A stretch of DNA of 64,000 bases from Fodinibius sp. Rm-B-1B1-1 (GTDB lineage: Bacteria; Bacteroidota; Rhodothermia; Balneolales; Balneolaceae): contig NZ_JBCFYD010000001.1 in assembly GCF_038594945.1 (NCBI RefSeq), positions 1,240,001 to 1,304,000 on the forward strand, read 5' to 3'. The notes below the pieces were generated by a model. That model was not told the DNA's origin. It saw only the letters and a list, made by a program, of their open reading frames with translations, and did no database searches. The position numbers were made by a program, and so were the translations under genes. Below are positions 45,733 to 55,740 of the stretch, piece after piece (the stretch's first letter is position 1; each line of letters begins with the position of its first letter).

Positions 45733-46599
45733 TCAAAATTGAGCTGCAATCCCTTGAACCTGCCGGCCATAACTACCTCCAAACAGGTTGGTGTGTACCA
45801 ACAGGGGATAAAGGTTATAAATGTCTTTTCGCTCAGAAAACCCTGATTCCAAAGGGTATTTTTCTTTATAAGCACTGTAGAATTTACTCGGAAAGCCACC
45901 AAAGAGATGGGTGAAAGCCAGCTCCATTTCGCGATGGCCATAATAGACTGCAGGATCATAAACGGTAGCTTGCCCCTTTTCATCGAAGAAATAATTGCCG
46001 CTCCATAAATCCCCATGCAAAAGACTCGGTGGTTCGTCGGGAAATATATCGCACAATTTTTGATACATGGCTTCAAACTGAGTAACTGTTTGCGTTCCTA
46101 ACTTTCCACTGTCAGTCGCCATTTTGAGCTGAGGCTCCATCCGCTCTTGGATAAAGAAATCGATCCAGTTCTTATGCCAGGTATTTGATTGCGGTAGTTT
46201 GCCAATGTAATTGTTGTGATCAAGCCCGTATTTTTCTTCGTGATGTTGATGGAGTTGGGCCAATTGACGGCCAAAGTCAGAAGCCGAATTAGGATTGGCG
46301 TGCCCTTCAGCAATAAACTCCTGTAACAAAAAGCCTATATTATCATCCGTTTTACCGGTTGTTGATACGGCAGGAATGCGGAGTGATGTTTGGGCCGAGG
46401 CAAGCAGGGCAAGTCCCTTTTCTTCAACAGTAAACATGCGGGCATCTGCTGATGTATTCCATTTTAAGAAGTAAGGGCGCCCGTCAGAAAGCGTAACTTT
46501 TGCAGCCTGATTAATACTGCCTCCGGACACCTGATTTGAAGATTGAACCTGTTGTCCTGTAACTTTTTCTATTTTGGAAAGAACCGAATTGGGAATCAT
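45733..46599 (-). CDS. Fructosamine/ketosamine-3-kinase family protein
   Basis: 288 residues. The small kinase fold shows LKWN (ATP-binding Lys), the catalytic loop LLHGDLWSGNYF and the metal-binding YDPAVYYGHRE, the usual family set. Family enzymes phosphorylate sugar adducts on protein amino groups (fructosamine, ribulosamine) so that they fall off, repairing glycated proteins. It begins 2 nt after the low-molecular-weight phosphatase gene, a pairing known from other bacteria in which both act on ribulosamines. That supports a deglycation module. Confidence 0.87.
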   Translation of the reverse strand: MIPNSVLSKIEKVTGQQVQSSNQVSGGSINQAAKVTLSDGRPYFLKWNTSADARMFTVEEKGLALLASAQTSLRIPAVSTTGKTDDNIGFLLQEFIAEGHANPNSASDFGRQLAQLHQHHEEKYGLDHNNYIGKLPQSNTWHKNWIDFFIQERMEPQLKMATDSGKLGTQTVTQFEAMYQKLCDIFPDEPPSLLHGDLWSGNYFFDEKGQATVYDPAVYYGHREMELAFTHLFGGFPSKFYSAYKEKYPLESGFSERKDIYNLYPLLVHTNLFGGSYGRQVQGIAAQF

Positions 46600-46601
46600 A
46601 C

Positions 46602-47114
46602 CTATTTCTCTACGTGGGCTTCAAGTTCATCAAGAAGATTTTCGCAGCTTCGTTTCACAATCTGGAACACATTTTCGAATCCCTCGGGTCCGCCATAATA
46701 GGGGTCAGGCACTTCCCCGTCACCCGGTTGGGGATCAAAATCCCGCATGCGGCCAATTTTATGCTCGTCATTGCCATTAGCCAGTTGACGAATATTGTCC
46801 AGGTTTTCGTTATCCATGGCCAAAATTAAATCATAATAATCAAGATCGCTGATCTTAAATTGACGGGCCTTGGAATGTAGTGTTATACCATGTTTATTTG
46901 CTGTACGCTGACTTTTGCTGTTGGCCGATTCTCCAATATGGTAAGCCGATGTTCCTGCCGAATCAATTTCAAAATGGTTTTCAAGGTTCCGCTCATTTAT
47001 TAAATGTTGAAAAATACCCTCAGCGGTTGGGCTACGGCAAATATTACCCAGACAAACGAAGCAGATTTTATAGTGATTGTCTTTAGTGATTGGTTTTTGC
47101 ACAGGTACATCCAT
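46602..47114 (-). CDS. Low-molecular-weight protein tyrosine phosphatase
   Basis: 170 residues. The active loop FVCLGNICRSP has Cys21 as nucleophile and Arg27 as phosphate anchor; the acid loop VPDPYYGG supplies the general-acid Asp. Family members remove phosphate from tyrosine or from small phospho-sugar adducts. Because the ketosamine-kinase gene starts 2 nt downstream, the substrate may be ribulosamine phosphate, not only phosphotyrosine. It begins this minus-strand block, with a BtuF-like gene last. Confidence 0.88.
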   Translation of the reverse strand: MDVPVQKPITKDNHYKICFVCLGNICRSPTAEGIFQHLINERNLENHFEIDSAGTSAYHIGESANSKSQRTANKHGITLHSKARQFKISDLDYYDLILAMDNENLDNIRQLANGNDEHKIGRMRDFDPQPGDGEVPDPYYGGPEGFENVFQIVKRSCENLLDELEAHVEK

Positions 47115-47424
47115 AGTAAGCAGGGTAAATGTTGGTTTTTGGTCGAATTTCAGAGAATTCTAAAAATAACGAGAATTGACAGTAAAGTATAACAAAAGCA
47201 CTATCATGGATTCTAATTTGCAAATTGTTGTCGCTTTGCTTTTTATAGCTCGCTAACAATATAAATTTAGTCTCAAGATGTGAATTGGAGTGTTAAGACT
47301 TGTATCTTTGGGGGTTCATTTATTCTTGTAAGGAATTTATTAAAAAACTTAATCTACTTAAGGTTTATAAAAACCTTATATTAACAGCTTTACAAAAGCC
47401 AATAGAGAAGGTACAACGGCCTTT
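47115..47424. other. Divergent intergenic region upstream of ileS
   Basis: 310 AT-rich bases between the leftward phosphatase gene and ileS. It holds the promoter candidate at 47303-47310; no T-box leader was recognised. Confidence 0.4.
47288..47310 (+). promoter_or_regulatory. Promoter candidate of ileS
   Basis: TATCTTTG at 47303-47310 matches TAnnTTTG exactly. The nearest upstream TTG leaves only about 15 nt of spacing, shorter than the usual 17-23, so the -33 part is doubtful. The 5' leader would be about 107 nt. Confidence 0.4.
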
Positions 47425-50400
47425 ATGAGTAAACAATTTGACGAAGTCAAGAAGCTAAATTTTTCCAAACTCGAAGTTGAAACGCTGAAGTGGTGGAAAG
47501 AGAACGATATTTTTGAAAAGAGTCTCTCTACCCGTGAAGAAGGTATTCCCTTTACATTTTATGAGGGACCACCTACGGCAAATGGAAAGCCCGGTATTCA
47601 CCACGTACTGGCACGGACGGTTAAGGATATGTTTTGCCGGTACAAAACGTTGAAGGGGTTTCGCGTTGAACGTAAAGCCGGCTGGGATACCCACGGATTG
47701 CCCGTTGAGATTGAGATCGAAAAGGAATTGGATCTTGAGGGACGCCAGCAGGTAGAAGAATATGGCGTTGCCGAATACAATGAGAAGTGTCGCAACAGTG
47801 TTTTAAAGTATAAAGATCTTTGGGATAAGCTGACTACGCGCATGGCGTACTGGGTTGATCTCGACGACCCGTACATCACTTTCGATAACGACTATATTGA
47901 GTCGGTTTGGTGGGCGTTTAAAACGCTGCACGAAAAGGGCTTGGTGTATAAGGGATATAAAATTCAGTGGTATTCACCGGGTAGTGGTACGGTATTGTCC
48001 TCTCACGAGGTAGCACAGGGATACGAAGAGGTCCAGGACCCATCGATTTTTGTGAAGTTTCCTGTTTCTAAGGCTGATAATGTGTATTTCTTGGCATGGA
48101 CAACAACCCCTTGGACGATTGTATCAAATATGGGGCTGTCGGTAAATCCCGAATTGGATTATGTGAAAATTGAGCTTTCTGAGGGCGACCGTACTGAGTA
48201 TTATATTATGGCCAAGGGATGCCTTGATGAAGTGATTGATCACGATTATGAGATCGTTGAAGAATTTAAAGGTGAGGAACTTGTTGGATGGACGTACGAT
48301 CCGGTGTTCGATTATGCCTTAGAAGAGTTTGATAAGGATGAAGCTTGGCGCGTGGTGCCCGCTGATTATGTAACGACCGAAGAAGGTACGGGGGTGGTTC
48401 ATATTGCTCCTGCTTTTGGTGCTGATGATTATGAGACGGGACAGGAAAATGACATCCCAATGTTTAATCCCATTGATAAGGATGGTCGTTTCACGGATCA
48501 GGTACCTGATTTTGAAGGGCAGTGGTTCAAGGATGCAGACAAGCCTATTTCTCGTGCTATCAAGGATAAGCACATGATGTATAAGCACGAGACATATTTG
48601 CACAACTATCCGCACGACTGGCGCAAAGGTACGCCGCTGATGTCATATCCTGTTGAGTCGTGGTTTATCCGAACAACGGATGTGAAGGACAAGATGGTGG
48701 ATTTCAATAAACAAATTAACTGGAAGCCACCAAGTACCGGAAGTGGACGTTTTGGTACGTGGCTCGAAAACAATGTGGACTGGGCAGTTTCTCGTCAGCG
48801 CTATTGGGGTACCCCTATTCCGCTTTGGGTGAGTGATAAAAATCCCGAGCACGTTGAAGTTGTGGGAAGTGTGGAGGAGCTGAAGAAGAAGGCTGGCTTG
48901 TCTGATGACGAAGAACTTGATCTGCACCGCCCATATATTGATGAGATTACTTGGGAAGGGCCTGATGGCGGTACCATGCGGCGCATCCCCGATCTGATGG
49001 ACGTTTGGTTTGATTCTGGATCGATGCCGTTTGCACAGTGGCACTACCCCTTTGAAAACAAGGATAAGTTTAAAGATAATTTTCCTGCTGATTTTATTGC
49101 TGAAGGGGTAGACCAGACGCGCGGATGGTTTTACACACTTCACGCACTGGGTACCATGTTGTTTGACCAGCCGGCCTATAAGAACGTTGTATCAAACGGA
49201 CTTGTACTGGATGAGAATGGCAATAAGATGAGTAAGTCCAAAGGAAATACCGTTGAGCCGTTTGAGGTTATTCAGGAATACGGTGCGGATACGGTTCGCT
49301 GGTACATGATGAGTAACTCATCGCCATGGGAAAACCTCCGATTCAGTGAGGATGGATTGCAGGATACCCAGCGCAAGTTTTTTAATACCATTGTAAACAC
49401 GTATTCCTTCTTTGCAATGTATGCAAATATTGACGGGTTTACCTACTCGGGATCACAAATCCCGGTTTCCGATCGTGTGGAAATGGATCGCTGGATTATC
49501 TCACGGATGAACACCACCGTCAAACTCGTTGATGAGTATCTGGATGATTATGAGCCAACGAAAGCGGCACGTGCAGTTGAGGATTTTGTGGATGAGCTTA
49601 GCAACTGGTATGTGCGTCGAAATCGGCGACGATTCTGGAAAGAAGATAAGAGTCTCGACAAGCAGGCGGCCTATCAAACACTGTATGAATGTTTGGTAGA
49701 TTTAGCTAAATTAATCAGTCCGATTGCACCGTTCTTGGGAGAATGGCTATATCAACGGTTGAACGAAGTGACCGAAGCTGATGAAGAATCGGTACATATC
49801 TCGTTCTATCCCACGGTAGAAGAAACAGCTATCGATAAGCAGTTGGAGCATCGCATGGAGTTAGCACGACATATTTCTTCCATGGTGTTGAGCTTGCGCA
49901 ACAAGCTGGAAATAAACGTGCGTCAGCCGCTGTCACGAATCATCTTGCCGATCGACAAAGAGGAAGATCGCCAGGCTATTGAGTCAGTTAAAGAAATTAT
50001 TCTTGATGAAGTCAATATCAAGGAGGTTGAATTTGTAGATGATGATTCCGGCATTGTTCATAAATCTGCGAAACCTAATTATCCAAAGTTGGGTAGTAAG
50101 TTGGGTAGTAAGATGAAGCCGGTGGCTGCAAAAGTTGCAGAGCTTTCGACCGAAGAAATTACCGATTACGAAGAAACCGGTTCTATCGAGCTTGACTTAG
50201 GTGAGCAAGGTATCGTGCAGCTTGGCGAAGATAGTCTCGAAATTATTCGTACTGGATTGGAAGGCTGGTCGGTAGAGACAGAAAAAGGTTTAAGTGTAGC
50301 CCTTGATACGGAGTTGTCTCCCGCTCTCATTAAGGAAGGGTTGGCACGCGAATTTGTGAATCGTATCCAGAATATGCGTAAGGAAGCTGACTTTGATGTT

Positions 50401-50595
50401 GAAGATCGCATTATTATTGGATTTAATGGATCAGATAAACTGGAAGATGCAGTGGAGGCTATGAAGGACTATATTAAAAGCGAAACATTAGCTGAAGAAA
50501 TTTCATCACAAGAACTGGACGTTTCAGATTTTATAAAGAACTGGGAAATAGGTGAGAGTGAATCTACTATTTCGATCAGAAGAAACCCTAATTAA
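47425..50595 (+). CDS. ileS: Isoleucyl-tRNA synthetase, type 2, with GxHH signature
   Basis: 1056 residues, the long form (IleRS2). The class I signature usually HxGH is GIHH (57-60) here, in EGPPTANGKPGIHHV, and the second signature is KMSKS (601-605). The CP1 editing region (about 180-400) and a C-terminal anticodon domain are present without the zinc-finger end of type 1 enzymes. The enzyme charges tRNA-Ile and clears misformed valyl products. IleRS2 enzymes with the GxHH rearrangement have been reported as exceptionally resistant to mupirocin. The dksA-like and lspA genes follow directly, so this is a three-gene transcript. Confidence 0.93.
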   Translation: MSKQFDEVKKLNFSKLEVETLKWWKENDIFEKSLSTREEGIPFTFYEGPPTANGKPGIHHVLARTVKDMFCRYKTLKGFRVERKAGWDTHGLPVEIEIEKELDLEGRQQVEEYGVAEYNEKCRNSVLKYKDLWDKLTTRMAYWVDLDDPYITFDNDYIESVWWAFKTLHEKGLVYKGYKIQWYSPGSGTVLSSHEVAQGYEEVQDPSIFVKFPVSKADNVYFLAWTTTPWTIVSNMGLSVNPELDYVKIELSEGDRTEYYIMAKGCLDEVIDHDYEIVEEFKGEELVGWTYDPVFDYALEEFDKDEAWRVVPADYVTTEEGTGVVHIAPAFGADDYETGQENDIPMFNPIDKDGRFTDQVPDFEGQWFKDADKPISRAIKDKHMMYKHETYLHNYPHDWRKGTPLMSYPVESWFIRTTDVKDKMVDFNKQINWKPPSTGSGRFGTWLENNVDWAVSRQRYWGTPIPLWVSDKNPEHVEVVGSVEELKKKAGLSDDEELDLHRPYIDEITWEGPDGGTMRRIPDLMDVWFDSGSMPFAQWHYPFENKDKFKDNFPADFIAEGVDQTRGWFYTLHALGTMLFDQPAYKNVVSNGLVLDENGNKMSKSKGNTVEPFEVIQEYGADTVRWYMMSNSSPWENLRFSEDGLQDTQRKFFNTIVNTYSFFAMYANIDGFTYSGSQIPVSDRVEMDRWIISRMNTTVKLVDEYLDDYEPTKAARAVEDFVDELSNWYVRRNRRRFWKEDKSLDKQAAYQTLYECLVDLAKLISPIAPFLGEWLYQRLNEVTEADEESVHISFYPTVEETAIDKQLEHRMELARHISSMVLSLRNKLEINVRQPLSRIILPIDKEEDRQAIESVKEIILDEVNIKEVEFVDDDSGIVHKSAKPNYPKLGSKLGSKMKPVAAKVAELSTEEITDYEETGSIELDLGEQGIVQLGEDSLEIIRTGLEGWSVETEKGLSVALDTELSPALIKEGLAREFVNRIQNMRKEADFDVEDRIIIGFNGSDKLEDAVEAMKDYIKSETLAEEISSQELDVSDFIKNWEIGESESTISIRRNPN

Positions 50596-50609
50596 GAAGG
50601 TGATAGCTT

Positions 50610-51017
50610 ATGGCATCAACAAAAAAAGATAACCAAGATACAGAGCGCGTTTCTCCATACTCAGATGAGGAGTTAGAGTATTTCAAAGAAATTATTCTAA
50701 AAAAGCGTGAGGAGGCTGAGCGCGAACTTGAATCGCTGCAAAGCACGTTGCGCGATAGTATGGAAAATGCCAGTGACGAATCGGCTTATTCATTCCACAT
50801 GGCCGATGCCGGCACTGACGCGCAAGAGCGTGAAAAGACGTATATGCTGTTTAACCGTACTAAAAAGTTTATCCGTTACTTGGATGATGCTTTAACACGG
50901 ATCGAAAACAAAACCTACGGCGTTTGTAAAGTGACGGGTAAAAAGATTGCAAAGGGACGACTCGAGGCCGTTCCCCATACCCAGCTTAGTATTGAAGCTA
51001 AACTTAAGCGTAAATAA
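50610..51017 (+). CDS. TraR/DksA-family protein lacking most zinc-finger cysteines
   Basis: 135 residues. A charged coiled-coil region (about 20-75) is followed by the C-terminal DksA-like domain. In E. coli DksA four Cys bind zinc; here the region is GVCKVTGKKI...AVPHTQLSI, with only one Cys, a form I know from Bacteroidota relatives. It may bind RNA polymerase through its secondary channel, but whether it responds to ppGpp like DksA is not known. It is located 14 nt after ileS and 8 nt before lspA, with AAGAAGG as Shine-Dalgarno. Confidence 0.83.
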   Translation: MASTKKDNQDTERVSPYSDEELEYFKEIILKKREEAERELESLQSTLRDSMENASDESAYSFHMADAGTDAQEREKTYMLFNRTKKFIRYLDDALTRIENKTYGVCKVTGKKIAKGRLEAVPHTQLSIEAKLKRK

Positions 51018-51025
51018 CTTTTCCG

Positions 51026-51607
51026 TTGGATAAGCAAAAGATAGCAGCCCTTGCAGCACCGGCGTTTGTCGTCGTTTTGCTGGATCAAATTTCGAAGCAT
51101 TGGATTCGATTGAATCCACAATGGCATTATATGGATATTATTCCGGGCTGGCTGACCTTCAACTATACCCAAAATCCGGGTATGGCCTTGGGTATGAGGT
51201 GGGCTTCTACGGAAATAATCAGCGTTATTGCTATCCTGGCAACCATCGCCATTTTAACTTACGTATTATATAATCGAGAGGAGGCTACGGTTGCATATCT
51301 TTTTTGTATGGGATTGATTCTGGGAGGGGCATTTGGAAATATTATTGACCGCTTGGTGATGGGCTATATTGAATCGTATGGCGGTCTGCTCGAGGGGCAC
51401 GTTGTTGACTTTATTCATTTTAACCTGACCATAAGTGGTTACCCCGTTTTCCCTTATATCTTTAATGTGGCAGATGTTGCTATTAGTACGGCTATTATAG
51501 CTATGCTTATTTTTCACAAACGTATTGTGCCATCAAATTTATCTGGTGTACAAGACACCAATGAGAATACTTCTGACCTTCCTCCGGAAACTCGGGCTGA
51601 AGGGTAA
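51026..51607 (+). CDS. lspA: Lipoprotein signal peptidase (signal peptidase II)
   Basis: 193 residues from a TTG at 51026; no in-frame ATG would keep the first helix, which begins at about residue 6. The aspartic protease dyad is Asp108 (GNIIDR) and Asp150 (NVADVA). It removes signal peptides from the many lipoproteins seen in this window (several lipoboxes). The C-terminal 30 residues are hydrophilic and longer than in E. coli. The gene is cotranscribed with ileS, the frequent ileS-lspA pairing. Confidence 0.88.
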   Translation: MDKQKIAALAAPAFVVVLLDQISKHWIRLNPQWHYMDIIPGWLTFNYTQNPGMALGMRWASTEIISVIAILATIAILTYVLYNREEATVAYLFCMGLILGGAFGNIIDRLVMGYIESYGGLLEGHVVDFIHFNLTISGYPVFPYIFNVADVAISTAIIAMLIFHKRIVPSNLSGVQDTNENTSDLPPETRAEG

Positions 51608-51812
51608 AAGCTAAGGGTTATTATTCTAAGGCCTTCGTTAAACCGTGTTATCCTGAATTTACAGAGTCTGTTGTGCAGAATAGAGTTAAAGAACCTTCCA
51701 CACTTTACTGCATTAGATATTGGATAATGCTTGTGCCGACGACATATTGGAATTTAGTATAGGATGGCGAAGGCTTTTATATAGTTAGCAGAGGTGAATG
51801 TATGCCGATTGT

Positions 51813-53078
51813 TTATTCATCAGTAACAATACTATCAATAAAATCGGGGCTGTGGGGATCAAGTTCATCTAATTTTAGATCATGCCCCATCTTATCGCGC
51901 TTGGTCTTTAAATATTTGGCATTTTCGGGATAGGCACCGACCTCAAGCGGAACGCGTTCTACCATTTCAAGGCCAAAACTCTTGAGTCCCACCCGTTTTA
52001 CCGGATTATTCGTCATAAGACGCATTTTGCAGATATCCAGTTGCCGTAGAATTTGTGCACCAACACCATAGTCACGTGCATCAGGTTCAAAGCCAAGGGC
52101 TTCGTTGGCTTCAACAGTATCCAGACCTTTCTCCTGTAGTTTATATGCTTTGAGTTTATTTAGAAGACCAATACCCCGGCCTTCCTGGTTCATATAAAGT
52201 ACCACACCGCGACCTTCTTCCTCGACCTGCAATAGGGCTTGATGCAGTTGTTCACCACAATCGCAGCGTTTGGATCCAAAAATATCACCAGTCATACATG
52301 ATGAATGCACTCGAACGAGTACAGGTTCATTTTCTTGCCATTCGCCTTTTACCAACGCAAGATGATGGTCGCCGGTAAGTCGTTCTTCAAAAGCATGAAG
52401 CTGAAAATCTCCATAAATAGTGGGCAGATTTACATCCACAATCTTTCGAACCAACGTCTCATTCTTCATACGATATGAGATCAGATCTTTAATGCTGATC
52501 AGCTTCATATCAAATTCTTCAGCGATATCAACGAGGTCGGGTAGGCGCGCCATGGCACCGTTGTCTTTCATGATTTCACAGATGATGCCTGCAGGTTGCA
52601 GGTCGGCAAGGCGTGCTAAATCTATGGCTGCCTCGGTATGACCGGCACGGCGTAACACGCCCCCTTCCACACCAATAAGCGGAAAGATATGCCCCGGACG
52701 CCGAAAGTCTCCCGGTTTGGCATCTCGTTTAATCATCTCTTTTATAGTATTTGCACGATCGGCGGCAGAAATGCCGGTTGTCGTAAGCTCTTTATGGTCT
52801 ACCGATACTGTAAAAGCGGCCTCGTCGGGGTCTGCACCTTCGGTGACCATATAATCGAGATTAAGAGAGTAGGCTTTTTCGCGGGTAATAGGAACGCAGA
52901 TAAGCCCGCGGCCGTATTTAGCCATTAGGTTTACTGCTTCAGGCGTAACTTTTTCAGCTGCCATAACAAAGTCGCCTTCATTTTCGCGATCTTCGTCGTC
53001 AGCAACAATAACCATACGCCCTTCTTTAATGTCTTCGATAGCGTCTTCGATACTATCGAACGTAATATCTGCGCCCAT
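51813..53078 (-). CDS. ribBA: Bifunctional riboflavin enzyme RibBA
   Basis: 421 residues. The N-terminal half is 3,4-dihydroxy-2-butanone-4-phosphate synthase (EDRENEGDF with the acidic metal residues; [21 protein letters not shown]) and the C-terminal half is GTP cyclohydrolase II with the zinc Cys set ([19 protein letters not shown]). It makes the two precursors of riboflavin from ribulose-5-phosphate and GTP. No ribD, ribE or ribH is adjacent and no FMN riboswitch was recognised upstream. The gene is followed by a 205-nt gap to lspA's end. Confidence 0.93.
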   Translation of the reverse strand: MGADITFDSIEDAIEDIKEGRMVIVADDEDRENEGDFVMAAEKVTPEAVNLMAKYGRGLICVPITREKAYSLNLDYMVTEGADPDEAAFTVSVDHKELTTTGISAADRANTIKEMIKRDAKPGDFRRPGHIFPLIGVEGGVLRRAGHTEAAIDLARLADLQPAGIICEIMKDNGAMARLPDLVDIAEEFDMKLISIKDLISYRMKNETLVRKIVDVNLPTIYGDFQLHAFEERLTGDHHLALVKGEWQENEPVLVRVHSSCMTGDIFGSKRCDCGEQLHQALLQVEEEGRGVVLYMNQEGRGIGLLNKLKAYKLQEKGLDTVEANEALGFEPDARDYGVGAQILRQLDICKMRLMTNNPVKRVGLKSFGLEMVERVPLEVGAYPENAKYLKTKRDKMGHDLKLDELDPHSPDFIDSIVTDE

Positions 53079-53099
53079 AATGCAAATGTGGAATCTTAG

Positions 53100-53408
53100 T
53101 TAATCTTGATCTGGGTTAACATCTGAGATAGAGCTCTTTTTAAAACGAGCTTTAACCCCTTTGTCGATTTCAGCCAGTACAGTATCCTCATCAACAGTAG
53201 TTACCTTGGCTATCATTCCACCGGAGGTGACGATTTTATCTCCTTTTTCGATGTTATCAACCATTTCCTGAAGCTCTTTTTGTCGCTTCGTCTGTGGACG
53301 GATGATAAAGAAATAGAAAATGGCAAAAATAGCTCCTAAAAAGATAAGACTGGACCAGCCTCCCCCGCCATCGGGAGAACCCATCAAAAATAGTGCAAGA
53401 TTTAACAT
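53100..53408 (-). CDS. yajC: Preprotein translocase accessory subunit YajC
   Basis: 102 residues: one membrane helix ([19 protein letters not shown]) followed by the YajC signature [26 protein letters not shown]. It sits in the inner membrane and binds SecDF. The secD and secF genes are not next to it. It is 21 nt upstream of ribBA on the same strand. Confidence 0.9.
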   Translation of the reverse strand: MLNLALFLMGSPDGGGGWSSLIFLGAIFAIFYFFIIRPQTKRQKELQEMVDNIEKGDKIVTSGGMIAKVTTVDEDTVLAEIDKGVKARFKKSSISDVNPDQD

Positions 53409-53586
53409 GAAATAATGTGTTTAAATTATAAACTGCTTGTTTTGAAAAGTGTATAAAGATAGCATTTTTGGCGGCTTGCTCCAATTCTGGTAAGTTGCTT
53501 GGGAAGCCAATAAAATGTTTACCACTAAGACACTCAGAGCCCTTAATATTACTACTTTTTGATCATCGTGTTTTAGTAGTGAAAGG

Positions 53587-55710
53587 TTATTCCGAATGAA
53601 ATTTCTTGCCGGCTTTTGCATAGTTTTTTAGGATTTCAGCAGGAGTAAATCGCGGTCCATGCTTTTCTTCAAACTCCTCGAGTCGTTGTACAATAGTATC
53701 GGCACCTTCGCGATCTATATAACGAAACGGCCCGCCCAGGAAAGGAGGAAACCCGAGCCCTAAGACAGCTCCCAGATCCCCATCCGTTGGATTTCGCAAA
53801 ATATCCTCTTGCAGGCACCACGCCGCCTCATTTACCATGGCCAGCGTCATGCGTTGCTGTACTGTTTCGGCATCCATAGATTTACGGCCAGAGCCGCCGA
53901 AGAATTGATATATTTCTTTGTTAGGTTTGGTCTTTTTGAGCTTGCCCTTTTTCTTCTCGTAGCGGTAAAATCCCTTCTTATTTTTTCGTCCCTTATAGCC
54001 TTCTTCAAAGAGTTCCGTCGGTTTTCTACTGGGATTTACACCGCGTTCGCCAAACAGATCGCTTAGCACTTCGGTAATATGGGCCGCAACATCAATGCCC
54101 ACTTCGTCGAAAAGAGCAGCGGGTCCCACCGGAAAACCAAACTGTTTCATGTGTTTGTCCAGTTCTTTAATAGATATTCCTTCCTCTAAAAGCATCAGGG
54201 CTTCATTCATAAAAGGAGCAAGAATGCGCGTAGTGTAAAATCCGGGTCCATCATTAACTACGATGACATGTTTTCCTTGTTGAATACCCACTTCTCGAGC
54301 CGTGGCTGTAACCCAGTCAGCGGTTTGATCGGTAGTAATAATTTCCAGCAGTGGCATTTTAGGTACCGGCGAAAAGTAGTGCATGCCCACCACTTGTTCC
54401 GGTTTGTTTGCTGCTTCCGCGATCTTGGTGATAGGTAGCGATGAGGTGTTGGAGGCAAAGATATAATCATCGGGGGTAGTTTGTTCTACTTCTTGTATGA
54501 TAGACCTTTTGAGATCTAAGTCCTCAAACACAGCTTCAATTACCAGTCCAACGTTTTCAAAACCGTCGTAAGTAGCCGTGGGAGTAACATGGCTGGCAAT
54601 ACGATCGCGTTCAAATTCTGATATAATTCGCTTCTTCCGTTTTTTGTCGAGACTCTCCCAAATTGATTTCTTACCCTTTGCCGCCGGTTCAATTTCCTGA
54701 TCTTTGAGCAATACCCGATAATCATTATTGGCACTCACATCCGCAATGCCTGAGCCCATGAGCCCCGCCCCAAGCACACCGATTTTAGTTATGTCTTTCG
54801 CTTTTTCTTCATCAGGATTTTTCTTGGCACCCTGCATGGCAAAAAAGAGGTTTACCAACGCATTAGACTCTGGGGTCGCGGCCAGCTCACCAAAGCTTTT
54901 GGATTCCAGTCGCAAGCCCGCCTGATATCCGTTTTCATATCCCTCCTGCACGCAGTCAATAATTTTATCAGGAGCAGGGTAGTTACCTTTAGTATTGGAT
55001 TGCGCGCGCTTACGAGCTTGCGAATAAATGATTTTTCGCAACGGACTCATTCCCTCCATAAGCTGATGGGCAAGGCTGCGTTTATCTTCACGCTCAAAAT
55101 TGCCGCTATTTATTTTTTGGACTGCTTTCTTTGCAGCTGTAAGAATTGCATCACGATGGGTAAGCTCATCCACCAATCCCAGTTTATAGGCCTTTCGGGG
55201 ATATATATTTTTGCCAGTTAGCATGTAGGTGAGAGCATTTTGTACACCAATAAGCCGCGGCAAGCGTTGAGTGCCTCCTCCTCCGGGCAGTAGGCCAAGC
55301 TTTACTTCAGGCTGTCCCAAAACTGTTTTTGAATGTTCAGAAGCTACCCGATAATGGCAGGCCATTGCTACCTCCAATCCCCCGCCCATGCATGATCCAT
55401 GAATAGCAGCTACCACCGGCTTGGGAAAGTTCTCCAGTTTAAGTAATAAGGTGTTACCGCGCTGACTCAAATCCTCAATTTCATCCGGAGCTTCTTTGTT
55501 CTTGAGCATCTCTACATCAGCACCGGCAATAAAATTATTTTCCTTTCCACTGATTAAAACTATGCCATCGATCTCATCGGGATCGGTTTGGTCCAGCAGT
55601 TGTTGAAATTCAGTAATCAGTTCTTCGGTTAGTTTGTTAACCTTTTCGTCGGATTGATCCAGCGTGACAACCAGAATGTTCTCTTGCTCTTCAATAGATA
55701 GATAACTCAT
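53587..55710 (-). CDS. fadJ: Bifunctional enoyl-CoA hydratase / 3-hydroxyacyl-CoA dehydrogenase
   Basis: 707 residues, the size of FadJ/FadB. The enoyl-CoA hydratase region carries the oxyanion loops IAGADVEML and GSCMGGG, followed by PEVKLGLLPGGGGTQRLP with the catalytic Glu. The dehydrogenase has the NAD motif GVLGAGLMGSG (about 308-318) and GMHYFSPVPKMPLLEII with the catalytic His. The product does two steps of fatty-acid beta-oxidation. It follows the fadI-like thiolase with a 30-nt gap, so both are coexpressed and probably form the trifunctional complex. Confidence 0.92.
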   Translation of the reverse strand: MSYLSIEEQENILVVTLDQSDEKVNKLTEELITEFQQLLDQTDPDEIDGIVLISGKENNFIAGADVEMLKNKEAPDEIEDLSQRGNTLLLKLENFPKPVVAAIHGSCMGGGLEVAMACHYRVASEHSKTVLGQPEVKLGLLPGGGGTQRLPRLIGVQNALTYMLTGKNIYPRKAYKLGLVDELTHRDAILTAAKKAVQKINSGNFEREDKRSLAHQLMEGMSPLRKIIYSQARKRAQSNTKGNYPAPDKIIDCVQEGYENGYQAGLRLESKSFGELAATPESNALVNLFFAMQGAKKNPDEEKAKDITKIGVLGAGLMGSGIADVSANNDYRVLLKDQEIEPAAKGKKSIWESLDKKRKKRIISEFERDRIASHVTPTATYDGFENVGLVIEAVFEDLDLKRSIIQEVEQTTPDDYIFASNTSSLPITKIAEAANKPEQVVGMHYFSPVPKMPLLEIITTDQTADWVTATAREVGIQQGKHVIVVNDGPGFYTTRILAPFMNEALMLLEEGISIKELDKHMKQFGFPVGPAALFDEVGIDVAAHITEVLSDLFGERGVNPSRKPTELFEEGYKGRKNKKGFYRYEKKKGKLKKTKPNKEIYQFFGGSGRKSMDAETVQQRMTLAMVNEAAWCLQEDILRNPTDGDLGAVLGLGFPPFLGGPFRYIDREGADTIVQRLEEFEEKHGPRFTPAEILKNYAKAGKKFHSE

Positions 55711-55740
55711 AATGGAATAGGTAAATTGTTAAATCGTTTA

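Noticed and set aside
47115..47424. Possible T-box leader of ileS
   Set aside because: No T-box sequence or antiterminator was recognised, and T-box leaders are not expected in this phylum.
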